DNA of 14,868 bases from an uncultured Bacilli bacterium (GTDB lineage: Bacteria; Bacillota_I; Bacilli_A; RF39; UBA660): the NCBI GenBank assembly GCA_934130105.1, contig CAKOXL010000029.1, forward strand, positions 1 through 14,868, written 5' to 3'. Each line of letters opens with the position of its first letter. Positions within the stretch are counted from its first letter, which is position 1. The position numbers and the translations under genes were made by a program. This document shows positions 1-7,958 of the stretch, in pieces. The notes under the pieces were generated by a model that was given only the letters and a program-made list of their open reading frames with translations, had not been told where the DNA came from and ran no database searches.

Positions 1-1137
1 GGCGTTATTTCTAAAATAAACTCATTATACATATCTACTATTTTAGGAATATCTATTGGTAGTCAACCTATTATTGGCTTTAACTATGGAGCTGGTAACT
101 ATAGTCGTGTTAGAGAAACCTTAAGGAAAGTATTAGTAATTAATATGATGGTTGGAATTTTCTTTAATATCATTTTCTTCTTATTTCCAACTGAATTAGC
201 AGGTATCTTTATCTCTAAAACAGATCCTAGCTATGATTTATTTATGGAATTTGCTGTTTTAATGTGTAGAAGCTTCCTATTAGTATGTTGTCTTAACTTT
301 TTAGAGATGACTACTAGTATCGTGGTTCAATCATTAGGAAATGTAAAAAAAGCTACAGCTGTATCTTTTATTAGACAGATAATTTTATTTATTCCAATTG
401 CTTTAATTTTATGTATTTTATGCAAAAAAGGTATCTATGGAGCTTTATATGCTGGTTGTATATCTGATAGTATTACTTTTGTGATTAGTATTTTCGTGCT
501 TTTATCTGAATACAAAAAATTAAAAGATGATAATCAAGATGTGGTGGTAACTAATGAAAACAAAAAAACAGATTATCAAGGGCCAAAAATAGTAGTTACT
601 ATTTCTAGAGAGTATGGTTCTGGTGGAAGATATGTTGGTAAATTATTAGCTGATAGAATGCATTTACCATTTTATGATAAAGAACTAATCAGTTTAGCTG
701 CTAAAGAATCAGGTTTATCTTTATCATATATCGCTAAAAATGATGAAATAATGGCATCTTCTAAATATAAAGATAATAATGATGATAGATTATTTGTAGC
801 AGAGGCTAAAGTTATTAAAGATCTTGCAAAGCATTCTTGCGTTATTGTTGGAAGATGTAGTGATTATATTTTAAAAGATGCAAAAAACACCTTAAAAATA
901 TTCTTATATAGTGATATGGATTCTAAAGTAAAAAGAGCAGTTAAATATTATGGAATTTCTAAAGAAAAAGCCAAAAAGCAAATAGAATCTATCAATAAAA
1001 AACGTGAAAAACATTATAAATACTATACAGATAGAGCTTGGAAAAATCCTAATAATTATGATTTAATGTTAAATGTTGATTTATTAGGAGTAGAGAAGTG
1101 TGCTGAACTAATTGAAAATATTATAAAATCTAAATAA
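1..1137 (+). CDS. MATE-family transporter fused to a cytidylate-kinase-like domain (5' end outside window)
   Basis: The frame is open from base 1, so the gene begins left of the window; an internal ATG at 145 is not its start. 378 residues are visible. Residues 17-50 carry the second-half MATE signature (GSQPIIGFNYGAGNYSRVRE), followed by about four hydrophobic membrane segments to about residue 173. A short hydrophilic linker leads to a soluble domain at about 196-378 of the cytidylate-kinase-like type (PF13189). Its nucleotide-binding loop is ISREYGSGGRYVGK (201-214), followed by VIVGRCSDY (281-289) and a basic KKREKHYKYYT stretch near 333-343. MATE proteins export drugs or metabolites using ion gradients. 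The kinase-like domain should be cytosolic and bind or phosphorylate a nucleotide, but its substrate is not known to me. The two parts share one frame with no internal stop. A strong terminator follows 19 bases after the stop. The fusion is seen directly; the coupling of functions is inference. Confidence 0.9.
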   Translation, partial: GVISKINSLYISTILGISIGSQPIIGFNYGAGNYSRVRETLRKVLVINMMVGIFFNIIFFLFPTELAGIFISKTDPSYDLFMEFAVLMCRSFLLVCCLNFLEMTTSIVVQSLGNVKKATAVSFIRQIILFIPIALILCILCKKGIYGALYAGCISDSITFVISIFVLLSEYKKLKDDNQDVVVTNENKKTDYQGPKIVVTISREYGSGGRYVGKLLADRMHLPFYDKELISLAAKESGLSLSYIAKNDEIMASSKYKDNNDDRLFVAEAKVIKDLAKHSCVIVGRCSDYILKDAKNTLKIFLYSDMDSKVKRAVKYYGISKEKAKKQIESINKKREKHYKYYTDRAWKNPNNYDLMLNVDLLGVEKCAELIENIIKSK

Positions 1138-1156
1138 TAATAAAAGTATAAAAAAT

Positions 1157-1193
1157 AATAAGCAACAGTATCTAAAACTGTTGCTTATTTTTT
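1157..1193. terminator. Bidirectional intrinsic terminator between convergent genes
   Basis: A perfect 13-bp stem (1157-1169 with 1177-1189) has a 7-base loop. It is followed on the plus strand by a T-rich run and preceded by an A-run that serves as the T-tail on the minus strand. It lies between the convergent 3' ends of the MATE-kinase gene and the TetR gene and touches the TetR stop. Confidence 0.87.
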
Positions 1194-1758
1194 AATTTAA
1201 ATTATCAGGTATTAATAAATCTAAATATTTAATAATATCATCTTTTGTATAGTTACTATCATTTCTAAGCCATTCTATTCCTACATTAAAAACAGCACCT
1301 AAATAGAATTTAGCGGCAATATTAATAGGAACAGTATTATCATTTTTATCTTTGCTTTCTTTTAATCTAGTAGTAACATCATGGTCTAATACATCATAAA
1401 TAATATCTACCATAATACTATTACGATTATTAATCATAACAGCTAAATAAATATCTTTCTTTTCTTCAATATTATTTAAAAATAACCTAATCATTTCTAA
1501 ATAATATTCTTTAGTATTAGAAATACTCTTATTTTTATTTAATTCCATAATAAGTGAATTTTTTAAATCATCAATTGCATCAGCTAATAACTCATATTTA
1601 TCATTATAATGAGCATAAAAAGTAGAACGATTAATAAGAGCATGACTACAGATATCAGATACTTTAATTTCTTCAAATGACTTTTCTTTCATTAATTCTA
1701 ATAGTGTTGTATAGAGTGTATTTTGGGTTTTTACAACTCTTAAATCCTTTTTATTCAT
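1192..1758 (-). CDS. TetR/AcrR-family transcriptional regulator
   Basis: 188 residues. An N-terminal TetR helix-turn-helix lies at about 10-55. The helix pair around FEEIKVSDICSHALINRS and the following TFYAHYNDKYELL are typical of the Firmicutes TetR group with a PF14278-like C-terminal ligand domain; the rest is helical. I chose ATG at 1758 over GTG at 1767 because AGGTGA sits 5 bases upstream of the ATG, and the GTG lies inside that ribosome binding site. A sigma-A promoter (1776-1803) gives a leader of only about 11 bases. It is divergent from the MMPL gene, so it probably represses that transporter and perhaps itself in response to a small hydrophobic ligand. That role is inferred from the common TetR-MMPL arrangement; the ligand is unknown. 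Confidence 0.9.
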   Translation of the reverse strand: MNKKDLRVVKTQNTLYTTLLELMKEKSFEEIKVSDICSHALINRSTFYAHYNDKYELLADAIDDLKNSLIMELNKNKSISNTKEYYLEMIRLFLNNIEEKKDIYLAVMINNRNSIMVDIIYDVLDHDVTTRLKESKDKNDNTVPINIAAKFYLGAVFNVGIEWLRNDSNYTKDDIIKYLDLLIPDNLN

Positions 1759-1775
1759 AAATATCACCTACTAAT

Positions 1776-1803
1776 ATTATATTTCTTTTTAGGACTTTGT
1801 AAA
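1776..1803 (-). promoter_or_regulatory. Sigma-A promoter of the TetR gene
   Basis: Read on the minus strand: -35 TTTACA (1798-1803), 16-base spacer, -10 TATAAT (1776-1781). The predicted start near 1769 leaves just enough leader for the TAGGTGA ribosome binding site. Confidence 0.55.
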
Positions 1804-1852
1804 GATAAAATACATTATGTTGCTTATTTATACATACATTTTGGAATAAGTG

Positions 1853-1877
1853 TTGGATAACCAAACTAAAATATGAT
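1853..1877 (+). promoter_or_regulatory. Candidate promoter/operator of the MMPL gene
   Basis: TTGG-ATAA-CCAA (1853-1864) is a small inverted repeat just upstream of a -10-like TATGAT (1872-1877). No good -35 is spaced for it, as expected of an activatable or weak promoter. The position between divergent TetR and MMPL genes makes the repeat a candidate TetR site, although it is shorter than most TetR operators. Confidence 0.3.
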
Positions 1878-1936
1878 TTTGTTGGTGCATTTTTTTAAAA
1901 AAAAGAATAGAATGTTATAGCGATGGAGGGAAAAAT

Positions 1937-4900
1937 ATGAAAAAAATAGCTGAAAAAATTTGCAAGTTTAGAAATTTAATTTTAATAATAGCAGCTGTAT
2001 TATTTGTTTTATCTTTTATTGGTATGAAGCTAACCAATATTAATTATGATATTTTAGTTTATTTACCAGAAGATATTGAAACAGTAGAAGGCCAAAATAT
2101 CTTAACTAATGATTTTGGTATGGGTGCTTATTCTGTAGTAATTACTGAAAACATGAGTAATAAACAAATATTAGAGCTAGAAGAAAAATTTAAAAGTATA
2201 GATGGTGTAAATCAAGTAATCAGTGCTTATGATGTTATTGGTACTACTATTCCTATTGATATGTTACCAAGTGAAATTGTTCAAAAATTTCATCAAGAAA
2301 ATACTGATTTAATGTTCGTTACTTTTAAAGAATCAACATCTTCTGAATCAACAATAGATGCAATTAGAAATATGAAAGAGATAGCTAGTGATAATGTACA
2401 AATCAGTGGTATGAGTGCTATGGTACTAGATACTATGGATTTATCAGATAAAGAGATTGCTATTTACGTAGTAATTGCAGTTGTTTTATGTTTAGCTGTT
2501 CTAGAGTTATCACTTGATTCTTATTTTGTACCAGTTTTATTATTAGGTAATATTGGAGTAGCCATTTTATTTAACTTAGGAAGTAATATTATTTTTGGTG
2601 AAATTTCTTATATTACCAAAGCATTAGTAGCAGTACTTCAATTAGGTGTTACAACAGACTTCTCAATTTTCTTGTATCATGCTTATGAAAATAAGAAAAA
2701 AACATCTAGTAGTAAAGAAGAAGCAATGAGAGATGCAATTGTTGAAACATTTACATCTGTTACAGGTAGTAGTTTAACTACTATAGCTGGATTCTTAGTA
2801 CTTTGTACTATGAACCTAACACTTGGTAAAGACTTAGGTCTTGTTATGGCAAAAGGTGTTTTATTAGGTGTTGTTTGTGTTTTAACATTATTCCCAAGTT
2901 TATTATTAGTATTTGATAAACTAATTGATAAAACAAAACATAAACCAATTACTATTCATTTTGAAAAATTAAATAAATTTGTAATTAAACACTATAAAAC
3001 AATATTCGTAGTTTTCTTACTTTTATTAGTACCTGCTTACTTAGCTAATTCTAAAGTAGATGTTTATTATAAGATAGATGAAAGCTTACCAGATACTTTA
3101 GATAGTATTGTAGCAAATACTAATTTAAAAGAAGAATTTAATATTGTATCACCTGAGATTATCTTAATTGATAAAGATATGAAATCAGATCAAGTAGAAG
3201 AAATGGTAAATAAAATTGAAAATATAGATGGTATTGATTTTGTTTTATCATTCTCTAAATTAAAACAATTAGGATTAACAGAAAATATGTTACCTAGTGA
3301 AATTGTTAGTGTTTTTGAAAGTAATAATTATCAAATGTTATTCTTAAATTCTACTTATGATATTGCGACAACAGAATTAAATAATCAAGTAGTAGAAGTT
3401 AATAAAATTATTAAAGAATATGATGAAGATGGTATTTTAGCAGGTGAAGGTCCATTAATGAAAGACCTAGTAACTATAAGCGATGAAGACTTTAATAATG
3501 TTAACTATTCATCAATAGCTTGTATTTTACTAATTATGGTTATTGTTTTAAAATCTGTATCTTTACCAATATTATTAATTTTAGCAATTGAGTTTGCCAT
3601 TTTCATGAATATGTCAGCTTCTTACTTTGGTGGAGTAGTATTACCATTCGTAGCGCCAATTGTACTTGGAACTATTCAATTAGGAGCAACAATTGACTAT
3701 GCTATTTTAATGACTACTAATTATTTAAAACTAAGAAAAGAAGGAGTTGACAAAAAAGAAGCAATGCTTAAAACTACTAACTATTGTAGTACTTCTATAT
3801 TTGTTAGTGGTATGTGTTTCTTTGCAGCAACATTTGGTGTTGGTATTTATTCAGAACTTGAAATGGTTGGTTCATTATGTACTTTAATATCAAGAGGAGC
3901 TATTATTAGTATGCTTGTTGTTATTATGGTATTACCATCTATTCTATTAGTTTTTGATAAGGTTATTTTAAAAACAACTTTAAATATGAAAGGAAAGAGT
4001 AATATGAAAAATAAGAAAAATATGAAAAAAGTGTTAGCAAGTAGTCTTGTTTTAACTTTAGCACTAACACCTATATCTACTTTAGCATTATCAAAAGAAG
4101 AAACGGTATATGCTAAATTAAATGGTGATGGTAGTGTAAAAAGTATTTTAGTAAATGAACATTTAATTAATAATGAAAAATTAGATTCTATTGAAGATTA
4201 TTCAGAACTTGAAAATATTTTAAATATTAATAGTAATCATACTTATACTAGAAATGAAAATCTATTAACTTGGGAGAGTAAAGGTAGTGATATTTTTTAC
4301 CAAGGAATTAGTAAAAAAGAAACACCAGTTACTGAAGATATTACTTATAAATTAAATGGAGAAGAAATTTCTTTAGATGATTTAATTGGTAAAAGTGGTA
4401 AAGTAGAAATTACTATTAAATATAATAATACTGATAAACATGTTGTTAATAAACAAACTTTATATACACCATTTGTAGTAACAACAGCTACAATGATAAG
4501 TGGTGCTAATAATTCAGATATTACTGTTACTAATGGTAAAGTAGTAAATAATGGTAGTAGTTTTATCGTAGTAGGATTATCAACACCTGGTTTATATGAG
4601 AGCTTGGGATTACAAGAATTAAAAGGTTTAGATACTGTTAAAATTAGTTATAATACTACTAAATTTGAATTATCTAGTATTTATTCTGTTGTTACAGCAA
4701 AATTAATTGATAATAGCGATTTAGATATTTTTAGTAAGTTAAATACTGTATATAGTAGTGTTAATAAACTTCAAGATTCTATGAATCAAATTGAAAGTGG
4801 TTCTAAAACAATTTTAGAAAACTTAAAAACAATTGATGAGGGTAGTAGTCAAATTTCTGAAAATTTAAATACAGTAGTAGAAAAGCTAGAACAAATTAAA

Positions 4901-5695
4901 AATGGAACTATTAGTTTAGATACTAATTTAGAACAAATGATTACAACATTAGATGGTGTAATTGCATCATTTAACAGTAGTGAAAATCAAGCTAAAATAG
5001 AAAGTATTAAGACTTTAATTGCTACTAATACAAATACTATTACTAAATTAACAGAAGGAAATGCTAATAGTAAATTAGCTTATGAAAATTATCACTTAGA
5101 TAAGTTAACTTATGCTCAAGTAGAAGCTATGAGTAGTGAGTTAGTTAGTGCTAAATATAATTTTGAGAATAATTATGATACTAACAATAATTTAATTTAT
5201 TTATTAACTAAAAATAATGAAGCCCTAACTTCAACACTAGAAACATTAAATTCTATTCAAACTCAAATTACTACTTTAGATGGTTATTTAAAACAAATGA
5301 AAACTGGTACTAGTACTTTAAAAGATGGTACTACAATGTTATATAGTGGTGTTAGTGTATTAAATACAAAAATGAAAGAATTATCAGATGGTACTTCTAA
5401 GTTACAAAGTGGTATGGATACATTAAATACTGGTATAACTACTTTCAATAAAAGTGGTATTAACACATTAAGTACTTTAGCAAATAAAGCAAATTCTATC
5501 TCAAGTAAAGCAAGTTCATTAATGAAATTAGGAGAAGAATATCAGTCATTTGATACTAAAAATAGTAATACAGAATCAAGTACAAAATTTGTTTTAGTAG
5601 TAGATGGTGTTAAAGCAAAAGAGGAAGTAAAACAAGTGATAAAAGAAACTAAAAAAGTAAGTTTCTTTGATAGAATTAAAAATTTATTTAAGTAA
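1937..5695 (+). CDS. MMPL/RND-family transporter fused to an exported YhgE/Pip-like domain
   Basis: 1252 residues from ATG 1937, with GGAGGG 6 bases upstream. Residues 1-680 are a full MMPL transporter: TM1 at about 13-30, an extracellular loop, TM2-6 at about 174-328, then the repeat with TM7 at about 353-370, a loop, and TM8-12 at about 525-676. The proton-relay motifs of MMPL proteins appear as GVTTDF (D241-F242) and GATIDY (D587-Y588); the first has Phe where Tyr is usual. After a basic stretch, 697-717 is a signal-peptide-like segment (VLASSLVLTLALTPISTLA). A beta-rich extracytoplasmic region (718-925) follows, then a long helical region (930-1205) with YhgE/Pip-like repeats of the L..G...L type, ending in a basic tail. 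In relatives I know, the second part is often a separate neighbouring protein, so this is a fusion or a lost stop. It probably exports lipid or hydrophobic compounds, with the external part reaching through the wall; the substrate is inferred only. Confidence 0.9.
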   Translation: MKKIAEKICKFRNLILIIAAVLFVLSFIGMKLTNINYDILVYLPEDIETVEGQNILTNDFGMGAYSVVITENMSNKQILELEEKFKSIDGVNQVISAYDVIGTTIPIDMLPSEIVQKFHQENTDLMFVTFKESTSSESTIDAIRNMKEIASDNVQISGMSAMVLDTMDLSDKEIAIYVVIAVVLCLAVLELSLDSYFVPVLLLGNIGVAILFNLGSNIIFGEISYITKALVAVLQLGVTTDFSIFLYHAYENKKKTSSSKEEAMRDAIVETFTSVTGSSLTTIAGFLVLCTMNLTLGKDLGLVMAKGVLLGVVCVLTLFPSLLLVFDKLIDKTKHKPITIHFEKLNKFVIKHYKTIFVVFLLLLVPAYLANSKVDVYYKIDESLPDTLDSIVANTNLKEEFNIVSPEIILIDKDMKSDQVEEMVNKIENIDGIDFVLSFSKLKQLGLTENMLPSEIVSVFESNNYQMLFLNSTYDIATTELNNQVVEVNKIIKEYDEDGILAGEGPLMKDLVTISDEDFNNVNYSSIACILLIMVIVLKSVSLPILLILAIEFAIFMNMSASYFGGVVLPFVAPIVLGTIQLGATIDYAILMTTNYLKLRKEGVDKKEAMLKTTNYCSTSIFVSGMCFFAATFGVGIYSELEMVGSLCTLISRGAIISMLVVIMVLPSILLVFDKVILKTTLNMKGKSNMKNKKNMKKVLASSLVLTLALTPISTLALSKEETVYAKLNGDGSVKSILVNEHLINNEKLDSIEDYSELENILNINSNHTYTRNENLLTWESKGSDIFYQGISKKETPVTEDITYKLNGEEISLDDLIGKSGKVEITIKYNNTDKHVVNKQTLYTPFVVTTATMISGANNSDITVTNGKVVNNGSSFIVVGLSTPGLYESLGLQELKGLDTVKISYNTTKFELSSIYSVVTAKLIDNSDLDIFSKLNTVYSSVNKLQDSMNQIESGSKTILENLKTIDEGSSQISENLNTVVEKLEQIKNGTISLDTNLEQMITTLDGVIASFNSSENQAKIESIKTLIATNTNTITKLTEGNANSKLAYENYHLDKLTYAQVEAMSSELVSAKYNFENNYDTNNNLIYLLTKNNEALTSTLETLNSIQTQITTLDGYLKQMKTGTSTLKDGTTMLYSGVSVLNTKMKELSDGTSKLQSGMDTLNTGITTFNKSGINTLSTLANKANSISSKASSLMKLGEEYQSFDTKNSNTESSTKFVLVVDGVKAKEEVKQVIKETKKVSFFDRIKNLFK
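3991..4006 (+). promoter_or_regulatory. Possible internal ribosome binding site and start inside the MMPL fusion
   Basis: AGGAAAG (3991-3997) lies 6 bases before an in-frame ATG (4004-4006, Met690). That Met starts a normal signal peptide: a basic start, a hydrophobic core, then STLA before the mature part. Translation from here would make the exported part alone, as in unfused relatives. The site is weak and could be chance in A-rich sequence. Confidence 0.3.
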
Positions 5696-5702
5696 TTATC
5701 AT

Positions 5703-5729
5703 AAAACTAACCAAAACGGTTAGTTTTTT
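5703..5729 (+). terminator. Intrinsic terminator of the MMPL gene
   Basis: A perfect 10-bp stem (5703-5712 with 5718-5727), loop AAAAC, followed by TT-C-TTTT. It starts 8 bases after the MMPL stop. Confidence 0.85.
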
Positions 5730-5753
5730 CTTTTATATTAGGAGGTTTTGTAT

Positions 5754-5759
5754 TATAAT
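5754..5759 (+). promoter_or_regulatory. -10 element before the unrecognised helical-protein gene
   Basis: A perfect TATAAT sits between the MMPL terminator and the next gene, with no clear -35. A start near 5766 would exclude the AGGAGG at 5740-5745 from the mRNA. This supports the internal ATG at 5786 (with AAAGGG) rather than the ATG at 5768. Confidence 0.35.
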
Positions 5760-5785
5760 ACAGCATTATGAAAGGGATGATTATC

Positions 5786-7051
5786 ATGATGATAAACTTA
5801 ACTAATAGAGATTTGGATTTATTAATTGAAATATCAGAGTCTAATTTGAGTGATCCAGAGAAAGTAGTAAAATTTAATGAAATCATTTCTTATGTTGACC
5901 TAAAAAATTTGTTGGCTTATAGAGAAAATAATGGATTTTTAATTAGCTATAAACTTAGAATGGTAAGTTCCATTTATGATGATTTTAATTCTAGAAAATT
6001 ATTTGATTCTAGAGATAGTTATAATAATTATTATAGGCATGATTTTGAGGAAGTTAAAAAGAGACTTGATAATTTAAATTATATATATAAGATATTTGAA
6101 TCTGATTTATCAGAAGATGAAAAACTTACGTGTTTTTTCAAAATTTATGATAGTATAAAGCAGTTCAAAACCCATTATACGATGGTTATAATGTATGGCA
6201 AAGATGATCATAGATTAGATTTTGCTCGTGATGCTCTTGATCATTTTGATTTTATTATGGAATCTTTAAATTTAGTTCCGGATGAAAGAATAAAGCAGGC
6301 TATATATAGAGGTAAAATTGAAAGGTTTTTAGAAGATAATAATTATCTTGAAAATTATTTATATGCAGAACATTTGATTGAAGCTTATATAGCTAGTGGT
6401 AATTGTTTGGAAAAAGATTTTATTAAAATGGCTGGAATTGATGATAATACTATGTCTTATTGCAAAAATTTAATAAAATTTATTAATCCAGTTTTGTATA
6501 CAAAGTTAGAAAATGCTATTCGCGATAAAAATGATAATGATATTCATAATACTATTACTACTATTAAACGTTTGGCATATGGGATTGATAAAGGATATTT
6601 ACCAGATGGTAATTTGTTTGATGAACTAACTTTTTATAAAATGGTTCCTTTTAAGGAAACTGGTCCTAAGTTTTGCTACTTCTTAAAATGTTTTATTACT
6701 AGAAATATTGGTAGAGATAGTCGTATATATGCAATTATTAGTAACTATTTAAAAGAAAAAGGCATCAAGAGTATAGTGCCTGTTGAAGAAGATGAATTAA
6801 TAAAAGATGAATCTTTAATAAATGATTTTCAGATTTCGGAAGATGTAATACACAATATTTTTAGGTATATGAAGGTAAATTATTTACCAAAAATTTTACC
6901 GGTATTTGATATTATATTAGATAAATATCTTAATGGTGAAATAGATTTTACTTCTTTAGATGAGCAAGAAAAACAGTTTGAAAAAGAAAAAATGGAAAGT
7001 TTATACAAAAATCCTTATCAGTTGGTTTTACGTAAAAATGGTGATATTTAA
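5786..7051 (+). CDS. Unrecognised helical cytosolic protein
   Basis: About 421 residues from ATG 5786, beginning MMINLTNRDLDLL. AAAGGG (5771-5776) is 9 bases upstream. An ATG at 5768 would add six residues but would be nearly leaderless from the TATAAT at 5754, and the AGGAGG at 5740 is 22 bases away from it. I do not recognise the family. There is no signal peptide, membrane segment or known catalytic motif. The protein is charged, rich in Lys, Asp, Glu, Asn and Tyr, and predicted mostly helical. A stretch near residue 220 (MAGIDDNTMSYCKNLIKF) has a loose helix-turn-helix look, too weak for a call. The coding character is solid: long open frame, AT-rich codon use, good start. It is flanked by a terminator and by a convergent gene 8 bases from its stop, so it is probably transcribed alone. 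Confidence 0.8.
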   Translation: MMINLTNRDLDLLIEISESNLSDPEKVVKFNEIISYVDLKNLLAYRENNGFLISYKLRMVSSIYDDFNSRKLFDSRDSYNNYYRHDFEEVKKRLDNLNYIYKIFESDLSEDEKLTCFFKIYDSIKQFKTHYTMVIMYGKDDHRLDFARDALDHFDFIMESLNLVPDERIKQAIYRGKIERFLEDNNYLENYLYAEHLIEAYIASGNCLEKDFIKMAGIDDNTMSYCKNLIKFINPVLYTKLENAIRDKNDNDIHNTITTIKRLAYGIDKGYLPDGNLFDELTFYKMVPFKETGPKFCYFLKCFITRNIGRDSRIYAIISNYLKEKGIKSIVPVEEDELIKDESLINDFQISEDVIHNIFRYMKVNYLPKILPVFDIILDKYLNGEIDFTSLDEQEKQFEKEKMESLYKNPYQLVLRKNGDI

Positions 7052-7059
7052 TATTTAGC

Positions 7060-7698
7060 TTATTTGAAACTAATGTAGTTGATTCCTAATCTTTTATAAA
7101 TAGTGGAAGCTCTAGGAAGATTTAGAATTCTAGCAAATATTAAGTTGTAGAATTCGTCTATTAATATAATTATGCATAGTGTGTAGCTGATTGTTAAAAA
7201 AAGTTTTTTGTTCATTTTCTTAGCTAGATAAAAACATAATGGTACTATTATATAAATTAATAGTAGACCTGATAAGCCAAAGAAAGTAACACTTCTTAAA
7301 CATACAAAACCGTTAATATTTCCAAAATTTAGTATTTCAGTATTATAATCCCAACATCTAAAGCCATTTCCAATTATATACATACCAAGTCCTGATATAT
7401 ATTCTAAAATGCCACTACCAAAGAAACCTAGTAAAAATACTTTTAGTGGCTTTTTTCGATGTTTATAACTTAAAAAGTATATCATGATAGCACCAGTTGC
7501 ATAGATATTAATCCATGGTAAAAAATTACCACCTCGCCAGTAAAATTTATCCATACCTTCATTAAAATAATAAAAGATAAATTCATATATAAAGCCAAAA
7601 ACTCCTGATATTACTATTATTAAACATAGTATTGCTATGGTAGTTTTTTTATCAAATGTGTAGTCGTTATTTAAATAATTTTTATACTTCTTTTTCAT
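7060..7698 (-). CDS. PF06541-type integral membrane protein ('ABC transporter permease', CmpB-like)
   Basis: 212 residues. I chose ATG 7698 because GGAG lies 6 bases before it; the earlier ATG at 7710 overlaps that site and would be nearly leaderless from the extended -10 at 7718-7726. There are five to six hydrophobic segments. The conserved pattern of the PF06541 family (formerly DUF1113) is visible: FYWRGGNFLPWINIYATGA near 53-71, GSGILEYISGL near 94-104, RCWDYN near 114-119 and the GFVCLRS block near 131-137. The family name 'ABC permease' rests on old annotation and no ABC partner is adjacent, so transport is not established. Its 3' end lies 8 bases from the convergent gene, and I see no hairpin terminator between them. 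Confidence 0.85.
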   Translation of the reverse strand: MKKKYKNYLNNDYTFDKKTTIAILCLIIVISGVFGFIYEFIFYYFNEGMDKFYWRGGNFLPWINIYATGAIMIYFLSYKHRKKPLKVFLLGFFGSGILEYISGLGMYIIGNGFRCWDYNTEILNFGNINGFVCLRSVTFFGLSGLLLIYIIVPLCFYLAKKMNKKLFLTISYTLCIIILIDEFYNLIFARILNLPRASTIYKRLGINYISFK

Positions 7699-7717
7699 AT
7701 ACTTCTCCATTAGTGTA

Positions 7718-7726
7718 ATTATAACA
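7718..7726 (-). promoter_or_regulatory. Extended -10 promoter of the PF06541-type gene
   Basis: The minus strand reads TGT-TATAAT, a TGn plus perfect -10; the -35 is poor, as often with extended -10 promoters. Predicted start near 7711, giving a short leader that contains GGAG before ATG 7698. Confidence 0.5.
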
Positions 7727-7754
7727 TGGTGTTAAGTTTTAGTGTAGCAAATAG

Positions 7755-7783
7755 TTGCTTTTTAAATTATTATTTTGTATAAT
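7755..7783 (+). promoter_or_regulatory. Sigma-A-type promoter in the intergenic region before the TasA-like gene
   Basis: TTGCTT (7755-7760), 17-base spacer, perfect TATAAT (7778-7783). The predicted start is near 7790, about 30 bases before a terminator-like hairpin. It is either the far promoter of the gene at 7997 with an attenuator-like leader, or the promoter of a short RNA. Confidence 0.42.
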
Positions 7784-7820
7784 TTTATTTGTAGAGTAGG
7801 GCCTTAAGTTACATAATTAG

Positions 7821-7854
7821 AGACTATTAAGTTTAGCTTATAGTCTTTTATTTT
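7821..7854 (+). terminator. Terminator-like hairpin in the leader of the TasA-like gene
   Basis: AGACTA (7821-7826) pairs with TAGTCT (7841-7846). Inside, TAAG pairs with CTTA with one bulged T, and the loop is TTTAG. TTT-A-TTTT follows. CTTAA at 7803-7807 could instead pair with TTAAG (7827-7831) in the left arm, which would give an alternative fold. Confidence 0.4.
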
Positions 7855-7881
7855 GCGGTTATTTAGTAATTTTAATATTAA
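7853..7881 (+). promoter_or_regulatory. Weak candidate promoter nearer to the TasA-like gene
   Basis: TTGCGG (7853-7858), 17-base spacer, TATTAA (7876-7881). It would give a leader of about 109 bases. Both boxes are imperfect in very AT-rich DNA. Confidence 0.27.
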
Positions 7882-7923
7882 CTAAAAGTGTTAAAATAAA
7901 TTTATTTTTAATTAATTATTTCC

Positions 7924-7938
7924 TTATGTATTAATGCT
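7924..7938 (+). repeat. 15-base intergenic repeat, copy 1
   Basis: TTATGTATTAATGCT, identical to 12740-12754. Weaker similarity continues downstream (ATTT.GG, then TAT). It lies 58 bases before the TasA-like start. Confidence 0.5.
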
Positions 7939-7958
7939 GATTTAGGTATATTTCTAGT

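Noticed and set aside
1759..1767. GTG at 1767 as the TetR start
   Set aside because: It falls inside the AGGTGA ribosome binding site of ATG 1758.
5284..5466. Minus-strand open frame inside the MMPL fusion
   Set aside because: Short mirror of the repeated Leu/Gly/Thr codons of the helical repeats.
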